Of a DNA stretch of 64,000 bases, positions 48,009-61,050 are shown in pieces. The translations under genes were made by a program, and so were the position numbers. This DNA comes from Rutstroemia sp. NJR-2017a BVV2 (Eukaryota > Ascomycota > Leotiomycetes > Helotiales > Rutstroemiaceae), in assembly GCA_002946415.1 (NCBI GenBank), contig NJPS01000008.1, positions 248,001-312,000 on the forward strand, given 5' to 3'. Positions within the stretch are counted from its first letter, which is position 1. Every line of letters starts with the position of its first letter. The notes under the pieces were generated by a model. That model saw nothing but the letters and a program-made list of their open reading frames with translations. It had not been told where the DNA came from and did no database searches.

Positions 48009-50861
48009 CTAGAAGTCAACTTCTTTCCGCCAGCCCGTATTTTCCGCCTTCTCAAACGCAGCGCACACTTCCATAGCGAAAGCAGTGACATCTTTGACGT
48101 TGGTCCATGGTCCACAGCTCAACAGAGGACCTTTCAGTTGTAGCTCCTTTAGGTTCCTTGACTGTAGATTGGCTTGCGCCCATATGCTATCCCTCTGCCT
48201 GCAGTAGTCTTGAAGTTTGGACCATTGGAGTGCATCTCTTTTCAATCCTTCTTCTGTTTTTCCATCCGACATGCGATACTGCATCATGGTTCGCACTGTT
48301 TCCTCCAGGGTAATAGCGTGAAGCTGATGGACCATTGCACTGATAACGGGAAGATCTTTTACAGAGCGAGACATGAATGTGTAGAGGGGTAGCAGGCTCG
48401 GCCAGGAATTAGAACCTGGTTTGGTGACACTGAAACACCTCATATACTGAGACAAAGATTCTAACAGAATCATGCCACCCAGTTTGCGTTGTTCGATTGT
48501 GCCATTAGGGTTACCCAGCCACCTATCTGCTTTCCGTTTTAGCGTCTTAGCCAGTTCTTCTGATGCTTGGAAGTTCATCGGCTGAGGACGTTCCCCATTG
48601 AATCTTGTCCTCTCCACGCTGGCTGGTGTGCTAGCTGTGGTGTTATTTGCTTGGGGCGTACGAGCGGAACCGTCATTTGAGTCGATCTTGCGCATAGCCG
48701 TAGGCAATAAAGCATCTCCCTTCTTTGGTGTAGAGAGGAGATTTCTCTGAGGAGGCGCAGAAGGAACAGGAGACTTTAAAGCAGCTGGGAGGGTCTTGCG
48801 AGCACTACTAACGTCCAAGCTGTCAGACGCTTTCGCACGCTTGGTTGAAGACTCAGTCCTTGCTCCAGGAGCCTCAGAGGGGCGTTTCTTTGCGCTCGTT
48901 TTCTGGTTGCGAGCAGCCAAGGGCACCTCCTCTTCGGAGTCATCGGAAGAAGGCTTCTTCTTGGACCCATATGCCATCATCGCCTCAAACCCTTCTTCCT
49001 TAAGCACTGCCTCAAGCCTGAGGAACTCTGTTGACGGACGAGGAGACAGTCTGACAAGCCGCTCAACAGTTTGAGCTTTCTTTTTGCTGTAAGGAAGCTT
49101 GACGATAAGCGATTTAGTCTCAGCTTTAGACGCATCACGAGACTTGTGTACTGGTGTATTCGAGGCAGACTTTTTGGGAGGATGGCCAATTATAGCACCG
49201 CCTGTGGTCTTTCGTGCAACTCCAGGTGCATCCGGCCGGCGCGCTTCTTTGTGGCGTGCTTCAACAGTGAGCAAGCCCGGCTTGTCCTGACGAGTCTCCG
49301 GGGTGTGCTTGTCAGATTCTCGTTTCTTAAATTTCGATAATTCTTGCTCCACAATATCAGGAAGTGTGGGGGAGAGTAGAGGAGGGAGATTGAAGGGTGA
49401 TGATTTTGGTGGAGTAGTGATCAACGGTGGAGGCTGTGGCGATATGGCCCTGTTTGGGGGTTTCTTTGTTGTGGAGACATTTGGTTTCGATTTCGAAGGT
49501 GTGCTTGAAGATGCTGCCTTTGGTTGTTCAGCCTTCTTGGGACTATCAAAAGTAGGGCCAGTAAGATCGGCGGGAAGTGGAGACAGTAAAGGAGGTAGAT
49601 TGTTGACAGGTTTATCCGGCTTGCTTGATCTGTTCTGTCTTGATTCAACAGATGCCCTTGCAGCTTTAGAAGTATGGTCATCTGACCTGCCCAAATTGGA
49701 AGGAGGGGCTTTTGCTTTAGACGAAATAGGGTCTGGCTTCGATGTAACGGATTTCTGCGCGCTCTGAGGAGTCGGCCGTTCAATTTTGGCGCGTTTTTCA
49801 GCATGACCATGTTCCTCCGCCTCATGCGGTCTTTTATGTATTTGTTTCTCAGGGAAGTTTCGTCGAGGCGATTGCGGACGAGGAGGTAAGCTGTGTTTGA
49901 TAGGTTCTCGGGCGGGAAGCGAGGATTTGTTCGACTTGTTCTGTGTATTTACTTCTTTATTCTTGAGCGATTCACGATGCGGATGCTCACCGTGGCCATT
50001 CATGCCATTGCTGAGATGTTGTGGCTTGCTTGGATGAGTAGCGTTGAGATTGTTGTGCCTGTACAATATTAGCGTTGCTAGGCGGATATCAGAATAGCTA
50101 AGTAGAAGACCAACCTCTCAGGACCACCTCTGACTCCATGATAATCTGCCTTGGATGCAGACTGTACCGGCCCTCCGTTCCTGTGAATCTCGCCATTGAG
50201 TGGACCCTCAAAGGAAGGTGCGCGTGCCATTGGGGTAGCATTAGAAATATTGCTAGAGCTCCTTGCGTGACCATGTGGACGGCTGGGTTCTGGTGTCGAA
50301 GTTGGATGTCTCGGATGCGGTCTGATACCACTCTGCTTCAGATTCTTATAGTCTGCCATGGACATCTTGGGCTTGCTTGGATCTCTTTGGGGCGTGCCCA
50401 AGCTGCTTCCCAAGCCGGCACTATTTGATGGACTTTCGGTCGTGTCTTCCTGCCAATCGCCCTGCGGTATCTGAAGTTCGCGGTCGGTATCGCTCAGAAG
50501 CGTCATATATTGAAGCTTGCGAGCTTCGTCGTTCTCGTAAGGTAGGTTCCATGGTATGTCCCTGAGCTCTTGGTTGAATCGCGGGATATTGCTCAACCTC
50601 TGCGCGCCGGGAATCGTAAGGAGGTGCGGAACCTACGCCGGTCAGTAAAGCTGGATGCTCATGCAGAATCTACATGCTCACATCTGGTAGGGTGGTCTCC
50701 ACCAGATCACCGACTATCTGCTGAAGGCCCTCGATCGTGGTAATTCCTGCAGCTTTCTGCAGAGCTTTCTTCTTCTCCATCTCTGCTGTCTTTTCCCAGT
50801 CAGCAACCAGTATTCCCTCCCATGACTTCTTGTAAACATAATGCGTTTGCAGGGGGGTCAT
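48009..50861 (-). CDS. Conserved-looking hypothetical protein, disordered middle, folded C-terminus
   Basis: Not recognised. Exons (complement) 50682-50861, 50115-50632 and 48009-50058 with introns of 49 and 56 nt join in phase to 915 residues. The N-terminal 130 residues look structured (MTPLQTHYVYKKSWEGILVA; RFNQELRDIPWNLPYENDEA). The middle is Lys/Ser/Pro-rich and disordered, with the motif NLPPLLSP appearing twice, about 70 residues apart, each followed by a short Pro/Leu stretch, which looks like a repeated docking peptide. The last 150 residues are helical (ESLSQYMRCFSV; MVHQLHAITLEETVRTMMQY; CGPWTNVKDVTAFAMEVC). The start could be further upstream: a GTACGT...ATTCAG intron-like segment could join FRKLRVRTGRRTVK to an earlier exon, but no ATG was found for it. 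A nuclear role is a guess from composition. Confidence 0.72.
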
Positions 50862-52354
50862 TTTAACAGTTCGCCGTCCAGTTCGCACACGAAGTTTGCG
50901 AAACTGAATGGATAGGGAAACCGGAGAACGAATCTCACAATTTGGAAAATTGACGTACCTCTAAGCAAATCGATGGTTTTATGAGTCGTGGGCCAACAAT
51001 CGAGATATTGTTGCTATTGTGATGTTCTGCAAGCTATTGATCACGGCTTGACCATTGTCGCAACAATACGCTCGCTCGATGGTGAGTCGCGACTGGGCAG
51101 GATTGTGCCGACGAAGGTGAATTGGTTGTAATGGCGGACCTCTTGCTCGGTATCAAAATTGCCCTTTCTATCCGTCCAATCACCCTTTTCTAATGCTGTC
51201 CTGTCCTTCTGGGGTTCAATGATGCGTCTGGAGTTCGTGCGAATGAATTATTTTTGGTTGTGATCGGTAGTTGTTCGATTATGGACTGAACTATGGGTAT
51301 GGGTACGGGTACGGAAGTACAGCGAGAGTGGAGTGGATTTGTTTTGTCGATGGATTTGGGGCTTGGGGGAACCATGTAAAGCCTCGATAGCGTAGCTATG
51401 TCCGTACCGAACTTTCTTTGGGTTCCCTTTTGGCGCAATAACGCGCAATAACCTTACCAACGGAAGAGTGAGATACTTCGTATATTCGTTAATCGTCTGC
51501 TGAAAACTGGAAATATTGCGACTTGGAAAGGGTTACAGGTTACTAAAGAAATCTTCTACTTTTTGTCCCGTTACTAGCTACAGGTACGAGGCAGTCTTGA
51601 AGGGGAAATCTGTTGCTAGCACGCGCACTGGTGACACTGACAAGTAGCTCGCAATTAGCTATTCTAGCACCGCGATGGACGTGATGAGCGTGATAGATGT
51701 GAGTAGCTGTTACTGTTACTTTGTAGGTAGAATAAGGAATTACCTAACCATCTCCCGCCTTGTTGATCGGTCGGTCGGTCGGCTTACCATCCATACTTTC
51801 CACGTCTCGCCGTTCGAACTTCCGGGATGGCTTCTGGCAGGACCTAGATGTTGCACAACTCTCCTTTCAAATTCATCACATGCACAGCACAGATACCCAG
51901 CGGACGAGTGTCCGCAGCCTCATCTGCAAATCAAATGCTACCAGCCAGCAAGCACAAGCACATGCACATCACATCACATCAGACATCATCACATACACAT
52001 ACCGGGACTGTACGTGGGCGAGGATGACTAACAAAACAGACAGATCAAACGCAAGACGAGCGCCTACGAGCGCATTGCATTGGACAGTCATCCGGGAATA
52101 GACAGATTAATTAACTGATCCACATTTAAGCTTCCGCGTTTAAGATTTCGGGTGATGAATTCCAACCTCGAGTTGGGTTCGCCTGAGTCTTTTGACGGGT
52201 ATCCTGACACCTTCATAAGGCGACGAATAAACTGCCCTGCAATTATCTGCGAGCCATGTCGAAAGTGGACAGTCATGTGATATCAGATGGCTGTTTTGCT
52301 CCACTGAGAATGCATCGACGGCGTCCATGGTATCTTTATAATGTTACATGATAG
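50862..52354. other. Intergenic region between tandem minus-strand genes
   Basis: Contains the promoter of the 48009 gene and the 3' flank of the SUZ12-like gene. A TCGG tetranucleotide run lies near 51769-51782 and ACATC repeats near 51963-51985. Nothing else recognised. Confidence 0.55.
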
Positions 52355-54998
52355 TCAATGCCCGTTCCCGCCCGCCTGGCTGCTCGCCCTCGCTGTTCCG
52401 TCTCCGTTGGCAGACGTCCTCCCCAGACAATCATCGCATATCCAACTTTTCTTATCAACCACACGACCCTGCTTAGCAGCACATTTTTTGTGGTAATGAC
52501 GACCCAAGCAATCCTGCACCAACCAGTCAATATTTATGTAAACCAGAATGAGACTAGATTTCCCAACTTACGAAATCATGGCAGAGAACACTCTCAATAG
52601 GACGAACAAGATCGCCACAAATACAGATCCCATAGCCCCTGTTGCCCTTAGGCTTTGGTAGCGGTGGGGGAGAGGGACTTTTGTTCTGCCTTGTTTCTTG
52701 TCGTTCTCGCTCAATTTCGGCATACTCCTCTTCTCCTTTTTGTAGGTGCTGAATACAGGCTGACAAAAAGGCCTCATGTCTGTCTTCATTAATTGAGCCT
52801 CGCATGACATTACCTTCTATATATTTCAACAATTCTCGCTTTCTGCTATGCCTCTCCGCAAACCAGATCCTGTTCGACTCCACAAAACGCACCAAGGCCG
52901 CTGGCAAATACGTATCAGCCGTTAACCGCAGTGGTAAAATATAATCATTCCAGCGTATAATATAGTCTTTTTCATCATCCGTAACATCTGTGAAATCATT
53001 AACAAGATCTCGTTGTTTCTGGAAGAGCCAGTGCTCGTCCTTTTCATCGTCACTATCTGGTAGCTCCTCTCCTGCTCTCAAGACGCGCTTCGTAATGAGA
53101 TCGTAAAGAGGAGTCTTTGTGTTTGGGACGTAGAACTTCTTGCGCTGTCGTACTGGCAGGTTTGAAAGCTGTGGAACCTGCTCAGCCGGTCTGAAGGAAT
53201 CTACTTCATCGGGGGAACTCTGGCGAGAGCTCTCATGGGACGGAGAAAGAGATGGTTCATTATATCGATATTTAAGATGCTCTGGCCACTCCTCATGTTG
53301 CGGTCCCTGTCTGGTCTTCAGCCACGTTTGGTCTCCATTAATATATCTCTCCATGTCTAGTAAGGATGTAGCCGTTCCAAATTGAAGAATACGAGACTGG
53401 TCATGTATCATACGAGTTGACGCTCCTTTTGATGGCCGATTCAGCTCGACAAAGAATGATATTCTTGGAGGATTTGAAGGGCGAAGGTGAAATTTAAATT
53501 GGGTATGATTGGTAGTTAGGTGAAATTGCAGCTTTTCCACTGATTTATAGTCTGACCTACAGATCGGACATGTCATTCCGGCGACCGAATGCTGCTGCTT
53601 GATGCCATAATCGGAGGAGTCGTTTCTACCGAATGAGTATGTAACTCCCAAAGTATCTGGATCCGAGGAGGGCCCACGAGGTTCGAATTGTGTGTCTCTG
53701 TTTCTCTGGGCTCTTGGTAATTTGCCTTGAGCTTTAGCGCTCAAGGCTTTCAGATTGTAGGTTGGTACATTTGCACGTCGCCTATGGCCGCGAGCAGGGC
53801 TGTTTGGCTCTGAGGGCAGGGGAAGCTGCTCGTCTGGAGACGGAGGAGCAATCGAGGAAGGCTCTGAAATTGTTTCTGTCCCCCACGGAGTCTCTTCTTC
53901 TGACTTTGTCACTATTTTACGGGTCTTACTCAGGTGACTTGGAAGCGACCACAGCACGTCAACCTTCAAAGAAGCCGATGTAGACACGTTGGTTTTTTTG
54001 TAGATCACGGATATCCTAGTCGAATCCGGTCGCCATTCCGACTCAAACAGCGGAAACTCGCAAATAAGCTGGCGGATACCACTTAAAGTGATTTCTCCAG
54101 CAGCTACCTTCCTTCCAAAGTCGCTGTTCTTTGGGAAATTATTGGCAGTCAAAGGCAGCCAATCTTTCCGTGCGGCGACCTGTGGCTCAATTAAGAGCTG
54201 TACCGTGTATCTGCCAAAGTCTGAAGTCTGCTGAGATCCACTTGACGGTGTATCAAGCTCAGGGTCTTGGTCTTGAAAAAGTACTGCTGCAGGTATGTGG
54301 AAAGGAGGTAGGGAGATTCGAGAGAAGCCATTGCCGTGATGTTCAGGAGATTTCCGTATTGTGCCTGTCTCAACTACACGATAAATGTCCATCATCGAAT
54401 CGTCCTCCATGACATGGAATAACGCTAGAGTACACTTGATCTTAACGGGTGAGACTTGTCCATTGCCTACAAGAGCATTGCCATTGATTGCACTCAAATT
54501 ATGATTGATACCGTTAAGGCGAATCTGTAACAGTTTCTTGAAATTTATTGGGGTCTTTGATAACTTGAGTACTGAATCAATATGGCTTTGGTCGAGGCAC
54601 TGAACCTCTACTACACGGTCTGGTTCTGGCGCCGGAGATGCCAACGCGGAAGAACCGTAAAAATCCGAGGGTTTGAGAAATTGTACTTTGTTAGGCACCC
54701 GCGTGGATGCTGGGGTGTTCTCAGCAAAACGCGTTTTTGAATTGTTGTCCGTAATTTTTCTCCGTTTTGCAGGTCTCGGGTCCTCGTCTTCCTCGTCGCT
54801 AGATTCCAAGATCACGCGCTCATGTCTCTGAACGGAAGACTTCAATGACGAAAAGGAGAAGCCCATGGTCGCGTGTTGCAAAGCCTTGTCTAGGTTGCGC
54901 TGTAAAAATGGTTGAAGAGGACGACGATTGTAGCCCACCCAGGTCGATGCAGCAGCTTTTCCAGTTTTTCCTCCACCAGTAGCTGTTACTCCTGACAT
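52355..54998 (-). CDS. SUZ12: SUZ12-like Polycomb PRC2 subunit (C2H2 finger, VEFS box, C-terminal PHD-type finger)
   Basis: Predicted core subunit of Polycomb repressive complex 2, which deposits H3K27 methylation; Neurospora SUZ12 works with SET-7 and EED. Exons (complement) 52572-54998 and 52355-52513, 58-nt intron (GTAAGT...TGCAG), 861 residues. The N-terminus has an acidic/basic patch (ESSDEEDEDPRPAKRRK). A C2H2 finger lies at Cys 477, Cys 480, His 493, His 498 (MTCPICRSDY). The VEFS box spans about 627-725 (KTPLYDLITKRVLRAGEELP; DSDDEKDEHWLFQKQRDL; FVESNRIWFAERHS). Splicing the short 3' exon completes a finger with Cys 792, 794, 806, 811, His 817, Cys 820, 835, 838 and Trp 833 two residues before the seventh ligand, a C4HC3 PHD pattern. 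Without that exon the protein would stop as DFVSWEI. SUZ12 call firm; PHD call good by spacing. Confidence 0.9.
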
Positions 54999-55910
54999 TG
55001 CTCATTAAAGGGAGGTCCGTCTAGCCTGTGAGTGGCTGCGATTTATTTGACAGGCGATTGAATGAATGAATGTGTAAATGAATGAACGTTCAGAGCACCG
55101 ACCGTATTTCAAAGAAATTTTGAGAGGACGCTGGAACAGAAAATGGTAGCAACGATGGAGAAAGACTCATTGCAGAGGGTGGTTGGTGAGGTATCAACAA
55201 CAGAAACGCGCGCATATCCAATAAGAGGAAAGGGGATCCAAGAACCACGAATTAATGAGAAGAATTAATTATGAGCGAAGTGACAGAAAACTGGAAAGAA
55301 AGGAAAGGATGAATGTCAATACAACTCTTCATTCTGTCTCTCTGTCTCTCTCCATTTGCATGGGATTTGTCAAACTTATCCTTTCGCTGGGCAAATATTT
55401 TGTCTAGCCACGCTCCACAGCCAAATCCGAAATCTTTTTGAACTTCGACGACGGCAGGGATCAGTAAGAAGAAGTCCTAACCAGAAGAAGATAAGGCACT
55501 CGGTGCCACGCGTGGCTTGACGGAATGAATCCAGGCCCGAGCTCTAAACTTAAATCGTTATCGGATGGGGATACGGATACCCGGTAATTTACGCGAACAC
55601 GGCGACATAATGATTAGCAAGGCTTGCTTTTCGGCAAAGGCAAACATGCGACTCCATATCCAGTGAATCATTCTTCTTTTTGAAGCAGTTACTCACAAGA
55701 AAGTTGACGGTGACGTGACCTAGCTTTCTAGGTACACCTTCATGTACAACCATCGATCTTGTCTTGCTTTCTTTTAATTCGGTCACAGATCGTGCCAAGT
55801 ATTAAACTCTTTGGCGAAGACTTCTTAACACTCGGTCTAGCTGCCAGCGCAACGACATCTACAATTGATGCTACCATTCTCCTGAACACTGTTTACTTAC
55901 TCATGTAGCC
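54999..55910. other. Divergent promoter space, SUZ12-like / F-box genes
   Basis: 912 bp between head-to-head start codons. No separate gene recognised; CTGTCTCT dinucleotide-rich sequence near 55333-55350. Confidence 0.55.
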
Positions 55911-58194
55911 ATGGCTAGAACTCCTAGATCGACCAGAGCTTTGCGACAAGCACCTCGAGCAACTCGCCAGAAACCTGCGATCTCATATACTGAGCCCGCG
56001 ACCGACAGCGAATTCGAGTCGGAGGAGGTAGAGGAGGACAGCGTCGAGGAAGATGAAGCAAATAATGCTCCTTCAAATACACCTCGATCTAGACGAAGCC
56101 TGCGGAGTAATTCGAGATCTGCAACGAAGCGGAGTCGTCCAAGAGCAACAAGATACGGTCATGACGAACAGGATGTGTCAACCAAGCCAAAGACAAAGAA
56201 ACGAAAGCATACACGCATGAGCTCTTCGAAAAGCACTCCAGTACAACCGGAACCCGAAATTCTAATCATTCCTGGCAATATTCCACGGTGGCAGACACTT
56301 CCTTATTCTATACTTGTCCAGATATTTGAATACGCCACATACCCTCTTTATGATGAAAGGACTTTCCAGCCTACATCTTCTCTAAAATGGCTTTTGGGCG
56401 TGGCTGGCTTGTGTCGGAGCTTTTCTGAGCCAGCCATAACAGTGTTGTATACTTCTCCGCCTCTAGTTCCTATGGACAAGGCCCACAGGTAGACCGTCTC
56501 ATCCTTCCTTGCGGATTTGCGTACTAACTTTGTCTTCCAGGCTCGTAGAACTGCTTCAGTCTGACCCTTCTTCGATGGCATTCAAATATAGACAAAAAGT
56601 GGTGAATCTTAGCATTGAGGTCCGGCAGGTTGCTGCCTATTCTCTTCCAGGTAGTGGGCTACTGGACTTGTACGGCTTGATCAAAGACCTGCCGAGATTA
56701 GCCGATTTGGAATTCTACGATGAGAGAGATATGAAGCCTTTCAAGCACCTCGATGACTCAATGAAATGGAATTATCCAGACTCAATTTTTGAAGCACTTG
56801 AATATGTCGACCAACTCGCCAATCCATTAGAGGGCCATAAGACCAGTCCATGCAGGCTCAGAAGTTGGCGTTGGTCTTCTAGATTAGCTGGAAAGAAATG
56901 GCCAATTGAGAAGATCCGTGAGATACACCTTAGGCCATCTTTCGTCGGGTTGAAAAAGGTCGCTTTTGTCAACTACCAAATCCCTCGTCTAAAGAAAGGC
57001 GAAGAGGATCCAAAACATGAAGAACTATTAGCTGGTGCGCTATCAGCACTCGAGAGACTTGAGCATCTCATTTTCGAGTCCTCTACACTTCTCAATCAGA
57101 AATTGATGCCACGACTACCATCTAACTTGCGTAACCTTGAGATTACTAATTGCTGGGAAGTCACTGGAGACATGCTTGGCGAGTTTCTCCTGACGCATGG
57201 GAGACAACTTCGCTGTCTTACGCTAAACCATAATTCTGCTCTAAGTCTAACATTCCTACCTATCCTGGGCGAGGCATGCCCGAATCTCCAGACCTTGCGC
57301 ATGGACCTGCAATACTTCGATGCACACATCTCGTATCATAACTCCGAGCCCGATTACGACCAATTGTTATCTTGTGACCAAATCCCTACTTGGCCAAGCA
57401 CATTGCAGATAATTGAACTTGTCAACCTTCGGAAGTGGCAGCGGGAGGCGGCAGAAATGTTTTTCCAGAGTCTGCTCGATAGTGCAGGGGCTTTACCGGA
57501 TCTCCGAATTCTTGTCTTACAGACCAGCATTAATATTGGCTGGAGGGACAGAGCTGATTTCCGAGGGAGGTGGATCGGAACTTTAGGTCACGTTTTCAAA
57601 CGCTTCTGCGAACCACCCAAGCAATTCTTGAAGGCTTCTGAGGTCTATGAGACTGAAAAGAGTAAAGTTATCGAGCCAGATCATAAACCCCAGACTCCTG
57701 AAAGTGCGAAACGCCTGCCAATTCGCCATAGTACTCGCACCAAGCAGGCTACAAATTATGCTGAAAGCTCGGACAATTCTGAAGATGATCATTTTGAGTC
57801 CTCTCCTCCTCCTGCCTCGGCTCCTCCTCCCCGAGATCTCGGGAAGAGGAACCGTGCTACCCGAGAAGTCAGAACATTGAAAATCACCGCTGGCATTGAC
57901 GGCTTCCCTTCTTCCCCACCACACACTCCGCCCAACCAAGCATACGGCCAGAATAGATCGTCAAGTTCGAAAGACAACGGCAAAGGCAGGGAGGAAATGG
58001 TCATCCAAGGCATGTGCGAAGTGGTCAATATCAGGATCGACAATCTGCGACCAGCCGAGACGCAGTTTGGCGAGGGCGATTTCTTAGACTCGGAACCTGA
58101 AGGCGATGGGGATTTCTTGGGTTCGGAGCCTGAAGGCGAAGGGGATTGGGACGGCGATGATGGATTTGATGATGGGGGTCCTTATGCTTGGTAA
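55911..58194 (+). CDS. F-box protein with leucine-rich-like repeats
   Basis: Likely substrate receptor of an SCF ubiquitin ligase. Exons 55911-56488 and 56541-58194 over a 52-nt intron give 743 residues. Residues 1-110 are basic with an acidic patch (ESEEVEEDSVEEDEANN) and look disordered and nuclear. The F-box is at about 123-180 (NIPRWQTLPYSILVQIFEYA; LCRSFSEPAITVLYTSPPL). From about 200 to 560 leucine-rich units recur (LPRLADLEFYDE; LERLEHLIFESS; LRNLEITNCWEVTGDML; CPNLQTLRMDLQYF), so an LRR-type substrate domain is likely. The C-terminal 180 residues are polar and end in an acidic duplication (DFLDSEPEGDG, DFLGSEPEGEG). Target unknown. It lies head to head with the SUZ12-like gene. Confidence 0.82.
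58078..58143 (+). repeat. 33-bp in-frame tandem duplication encoding acidic units
   Basis: Two consecutive units encode DFLDSEPEGDG and DFLGSEPEGEG at the C-terminus of the F-box protein. Confidence 0.8.
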
Positions 58195-59303
58195 GGTCAA
58201 GAACGGGAACGCAAAAGGGTTTGTACTATCATACGATAGAATTCTTCTTTGATGGCTTTTCTTTATTCTCTGGTATTTTTGATTTTAAAGGGGCGCTTTG
58301 CGAGGGCATGGAATGAACATTCTTGGGATGGAATACATGGTACATTATGAGTCTATGATACATTACAGGAGGGTTGGGGCTATGGGTGTTTGCTTTGGGA
58401 TTTTCCACATACTGTTTACTATTGGATGAGATGTTTGTCTGCTCTGCTTTCGAGTTCGAGTCAGCGACGGGGACGGAACGCTTGCATAGCGTGAGACGAA
58501 CCTCATATCATGGCGCAGCAGGCACTTTCATCAGGCATGGTGATCTTGTATTGCTCGTACTTGGGAAGACAGATACAGTGGCTGGTTGGGTACATTGGGA
58601 CAGTTGTATACTACTGTGGAAAAGGGTGTCTATACGATAACTAAATGTTGATACAGATAAATTGAATGACAAAATTGCATATACTATAAATGGGGGAACT
58701 GATATATGAGGATCACCTGCATCTGTGATGTCTAACGGACTTTTCTTCATTCGACCATGGTGATGCAACTGAAAATAGAGCGGTTGAATATCTCAACTCC
58801 TTCTTAGACATGACGATTGGCATGCTTTGTGGGAGAATATGTTCAAACACCAACCAAGCTGTTAGTCTTTGCCATCTTACTTTTTCCATGTTCATTGTCA
58901 CAACCTGGGCAGCAAGGTCTATTACACACAACAAGAAGAAGCGCAAAACTAGCTTACGGAGCAGATCAGGTCACATCCCGCCGGATCCAACAACCAATAA
59001 CAAGGTGAGATAAAGTACACACTGATACAGAGAGACCTAGCTTCTCATTCAAGTAAAATGCTCACTATCTATCTAACAACACTATATGATCTACAACCCA
59101 AGCAAACCTAATCAAACATCTCTCGACCATCCGAGCGATCAAAGGGGCAAAAACACCCAAACACCCATTCTGGGCCCCCAGAATCCAGAAAGTCCAAATA
59201 AAACGCCCTTCGAAGCAAGCCCATCCGTCTATTAGAATTGCAAAAAAAACTGACCGGTACCTTTTACACCTCCTCTATCTCATTCCTTTCATGACCGTCC
59301 CAT
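58195..59303. other. Convergent intergenic region
   Basis: 1.1 kb between the F-box stop and the transporter stop. No gene or repeat recognised. Confidence 0.6.
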
Positions 59304-61050
59304 CTATTGGACGGAAATACTTGCATTCCCGTTTACCGTCGGCGGCCCGCCGTTGATCTCTCTGGGTCTCCAGGTTTCTTCTTGTCGGGTTCCGGGAGGT
59401 AGCCATGATGCGTTGCTGCTTCCTCTGGCACGGCCGTTGCTGCCGGGGTTGTCGTCACTTTTTTTGTTGTCGGATTGGGAGCTTGTGGATAGAGCGTAGC
59501 CGTTTGCGAAGGCGCCGCCGCGGACTTGGACTGGGCTTTCGAAGAGAACCTGGTTTGAGTTGGGATGCAAGAGACTGGGGTTGGTGTTGAGAGGTAGGAT
59601 TGATTCTTCTTTAATATCCATCAGTTTTGCTTTGCGGTCGGCTTTGTTGTTACCCTTGGTACGATCGTAAAGGTAGAGACCGAAGAATGTTAGGGCTATA
59701 CCGAGACCTTGGATTTTTGTGGTAGGGTTTTGGAACCAGATGATGGCGATTACGACGACGAAAACACGTTTGATGAGAGAGGCGACGGAGTAAGTTACGG
59801 GTGAGACCATACTAAGGAGGACAAACGCAATGATGTTTTGACCAAAGTGGAAGGTTCCATTGAAGATAAATTCGATAGCCAGACGACCGTGGTCGAAGGC
59901 TTCGGGATGGGAATTCAGATCAAGAGATCCGTCGTGGAGGAAATCGGACAGGAGAGTTATCCCCTCGGACCAAAACCAGATGGGAGATGTGATAAGAAAA
60001 GCAAGACCAGAGCAGTAGCAAAGTAGGTTCAGTTTGTCTAATTTGTTTGTGCGAGGTTGACCAGCTGCTTCTGCAATTGCCGCTTCATTGAAAAGTCGTT
60101 TGGAAAATATATTTTGGGTGACGAAAATGATAGCTGCAAGAAATGCGTAGATAATCCCAAATATGTTTCCCTTAAATTCCGCAGAGCATGCGAGCATTAC
60201 CCCAAGTGTCAAAGGAACAAGTGACAGATATGTCGCAACAGGATATCGAATGTCGTATATCACACGGTATGCGACCACCGTGAATAGAGGGGAAAGCCCT
60301 TTAATGGTGTGGACTAGGGACACGGGAATCTTGGCTGTGGCTGTTGAGGATAGAAGGTGGCCGCCAATCTGAAAAGCCGCCAAGGGTAAGGTCGTCATAA
60401 TGACTTCTCGTGTAGGATAACGAATACCATGCCTCAATGACGGGATCGCTTCTCGAAGTCGAGGAAATGTTGTCGACAGCCAAGAGAAGAATATGCAGTA
60501 GAATGCGACAAAGGCAAATTGTATAAGAGTAAGCGTCGCAGGTTTTGGAAACGCATTTAGGATAGATTTCGAAGACGTATTCGTCAGAGCACTCGAGAAA
60601 TACCAAACTATACATAGAATCTACAAAATGGAATAAGCAATTGTCATTACTATGTAGGAGGGGTGCACGAACTATTAACTTGGGAGACACTGGAGCTTTC
60701 AAAGCATCCGATATTTCATGCACATTGGCGCTCACACTGCCTTTCCGCGTCCTTATAGTTCTGAAAGCATCGCTCAAACTCTTCTGCCGCCCATGCCCTC
60801 TACCAGAGCTCGAATGTCCATTCGCCCACGAATCCCCTCGTTCTCGCGAATTCCAACGCTCTGCCGAAGAGCCTCCATTGCTAGGATATCCATTGAATTT
60901 AGACGTGTTGTTTTCGTAGAGAGATTGTCCATCGAACGTATCAAGGTCCGGAAATTTCTCCATGGATGTGCGCGAGCTGGCCTTCGTATCACCTGGAAAT
61001 TTGAACGCAGCGGTTCGTCCAGGAGAAGGACCTCGGGTTGAATGAGGCAT
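59304..61050 (-). CDS. SLY41: Sly41-type triose-phosphate/nucleotide-sugar transporter family protein
   Basis: Multi-pass membrane transporter of the drug/metabolite transporter superfamily. Exons (complement) 60673-61050 and 59304-60620 over a 52-nt intron give 564 residues. The junction restores KLIILCIVWYFSSALTNTSS, the first membrane segment, followed by KSILNAFPKPATLTLIQF, the TPT-family motif. The intron donor is GTTCGT, unusual but required by frame and homology. About ten hydrophobic helices follow, including KIPVSLVHTIKGLSPLFTV, AFLAAIIFVTQNIFSKRLF and SPVTYSVASLIKRVFVVVI. The N-terminal 120 residues and the C-terminal 130 residues are polar, Ser/Asn/Gly-rich and probably cytosolic. 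Yeast Sly41 is an ER/Golgi protein found as a suppressor of Ypt1 loss; the solute here is not known. Confidence 0.9.

Noticed and set aside
50862..51000. Additional 5' exon of the 48009 gene
   Set aside because: A plausible intron exists (GTACGT...ATTCAG) but no ATG precedes it in frame before a stop, so the start was left at 50861.
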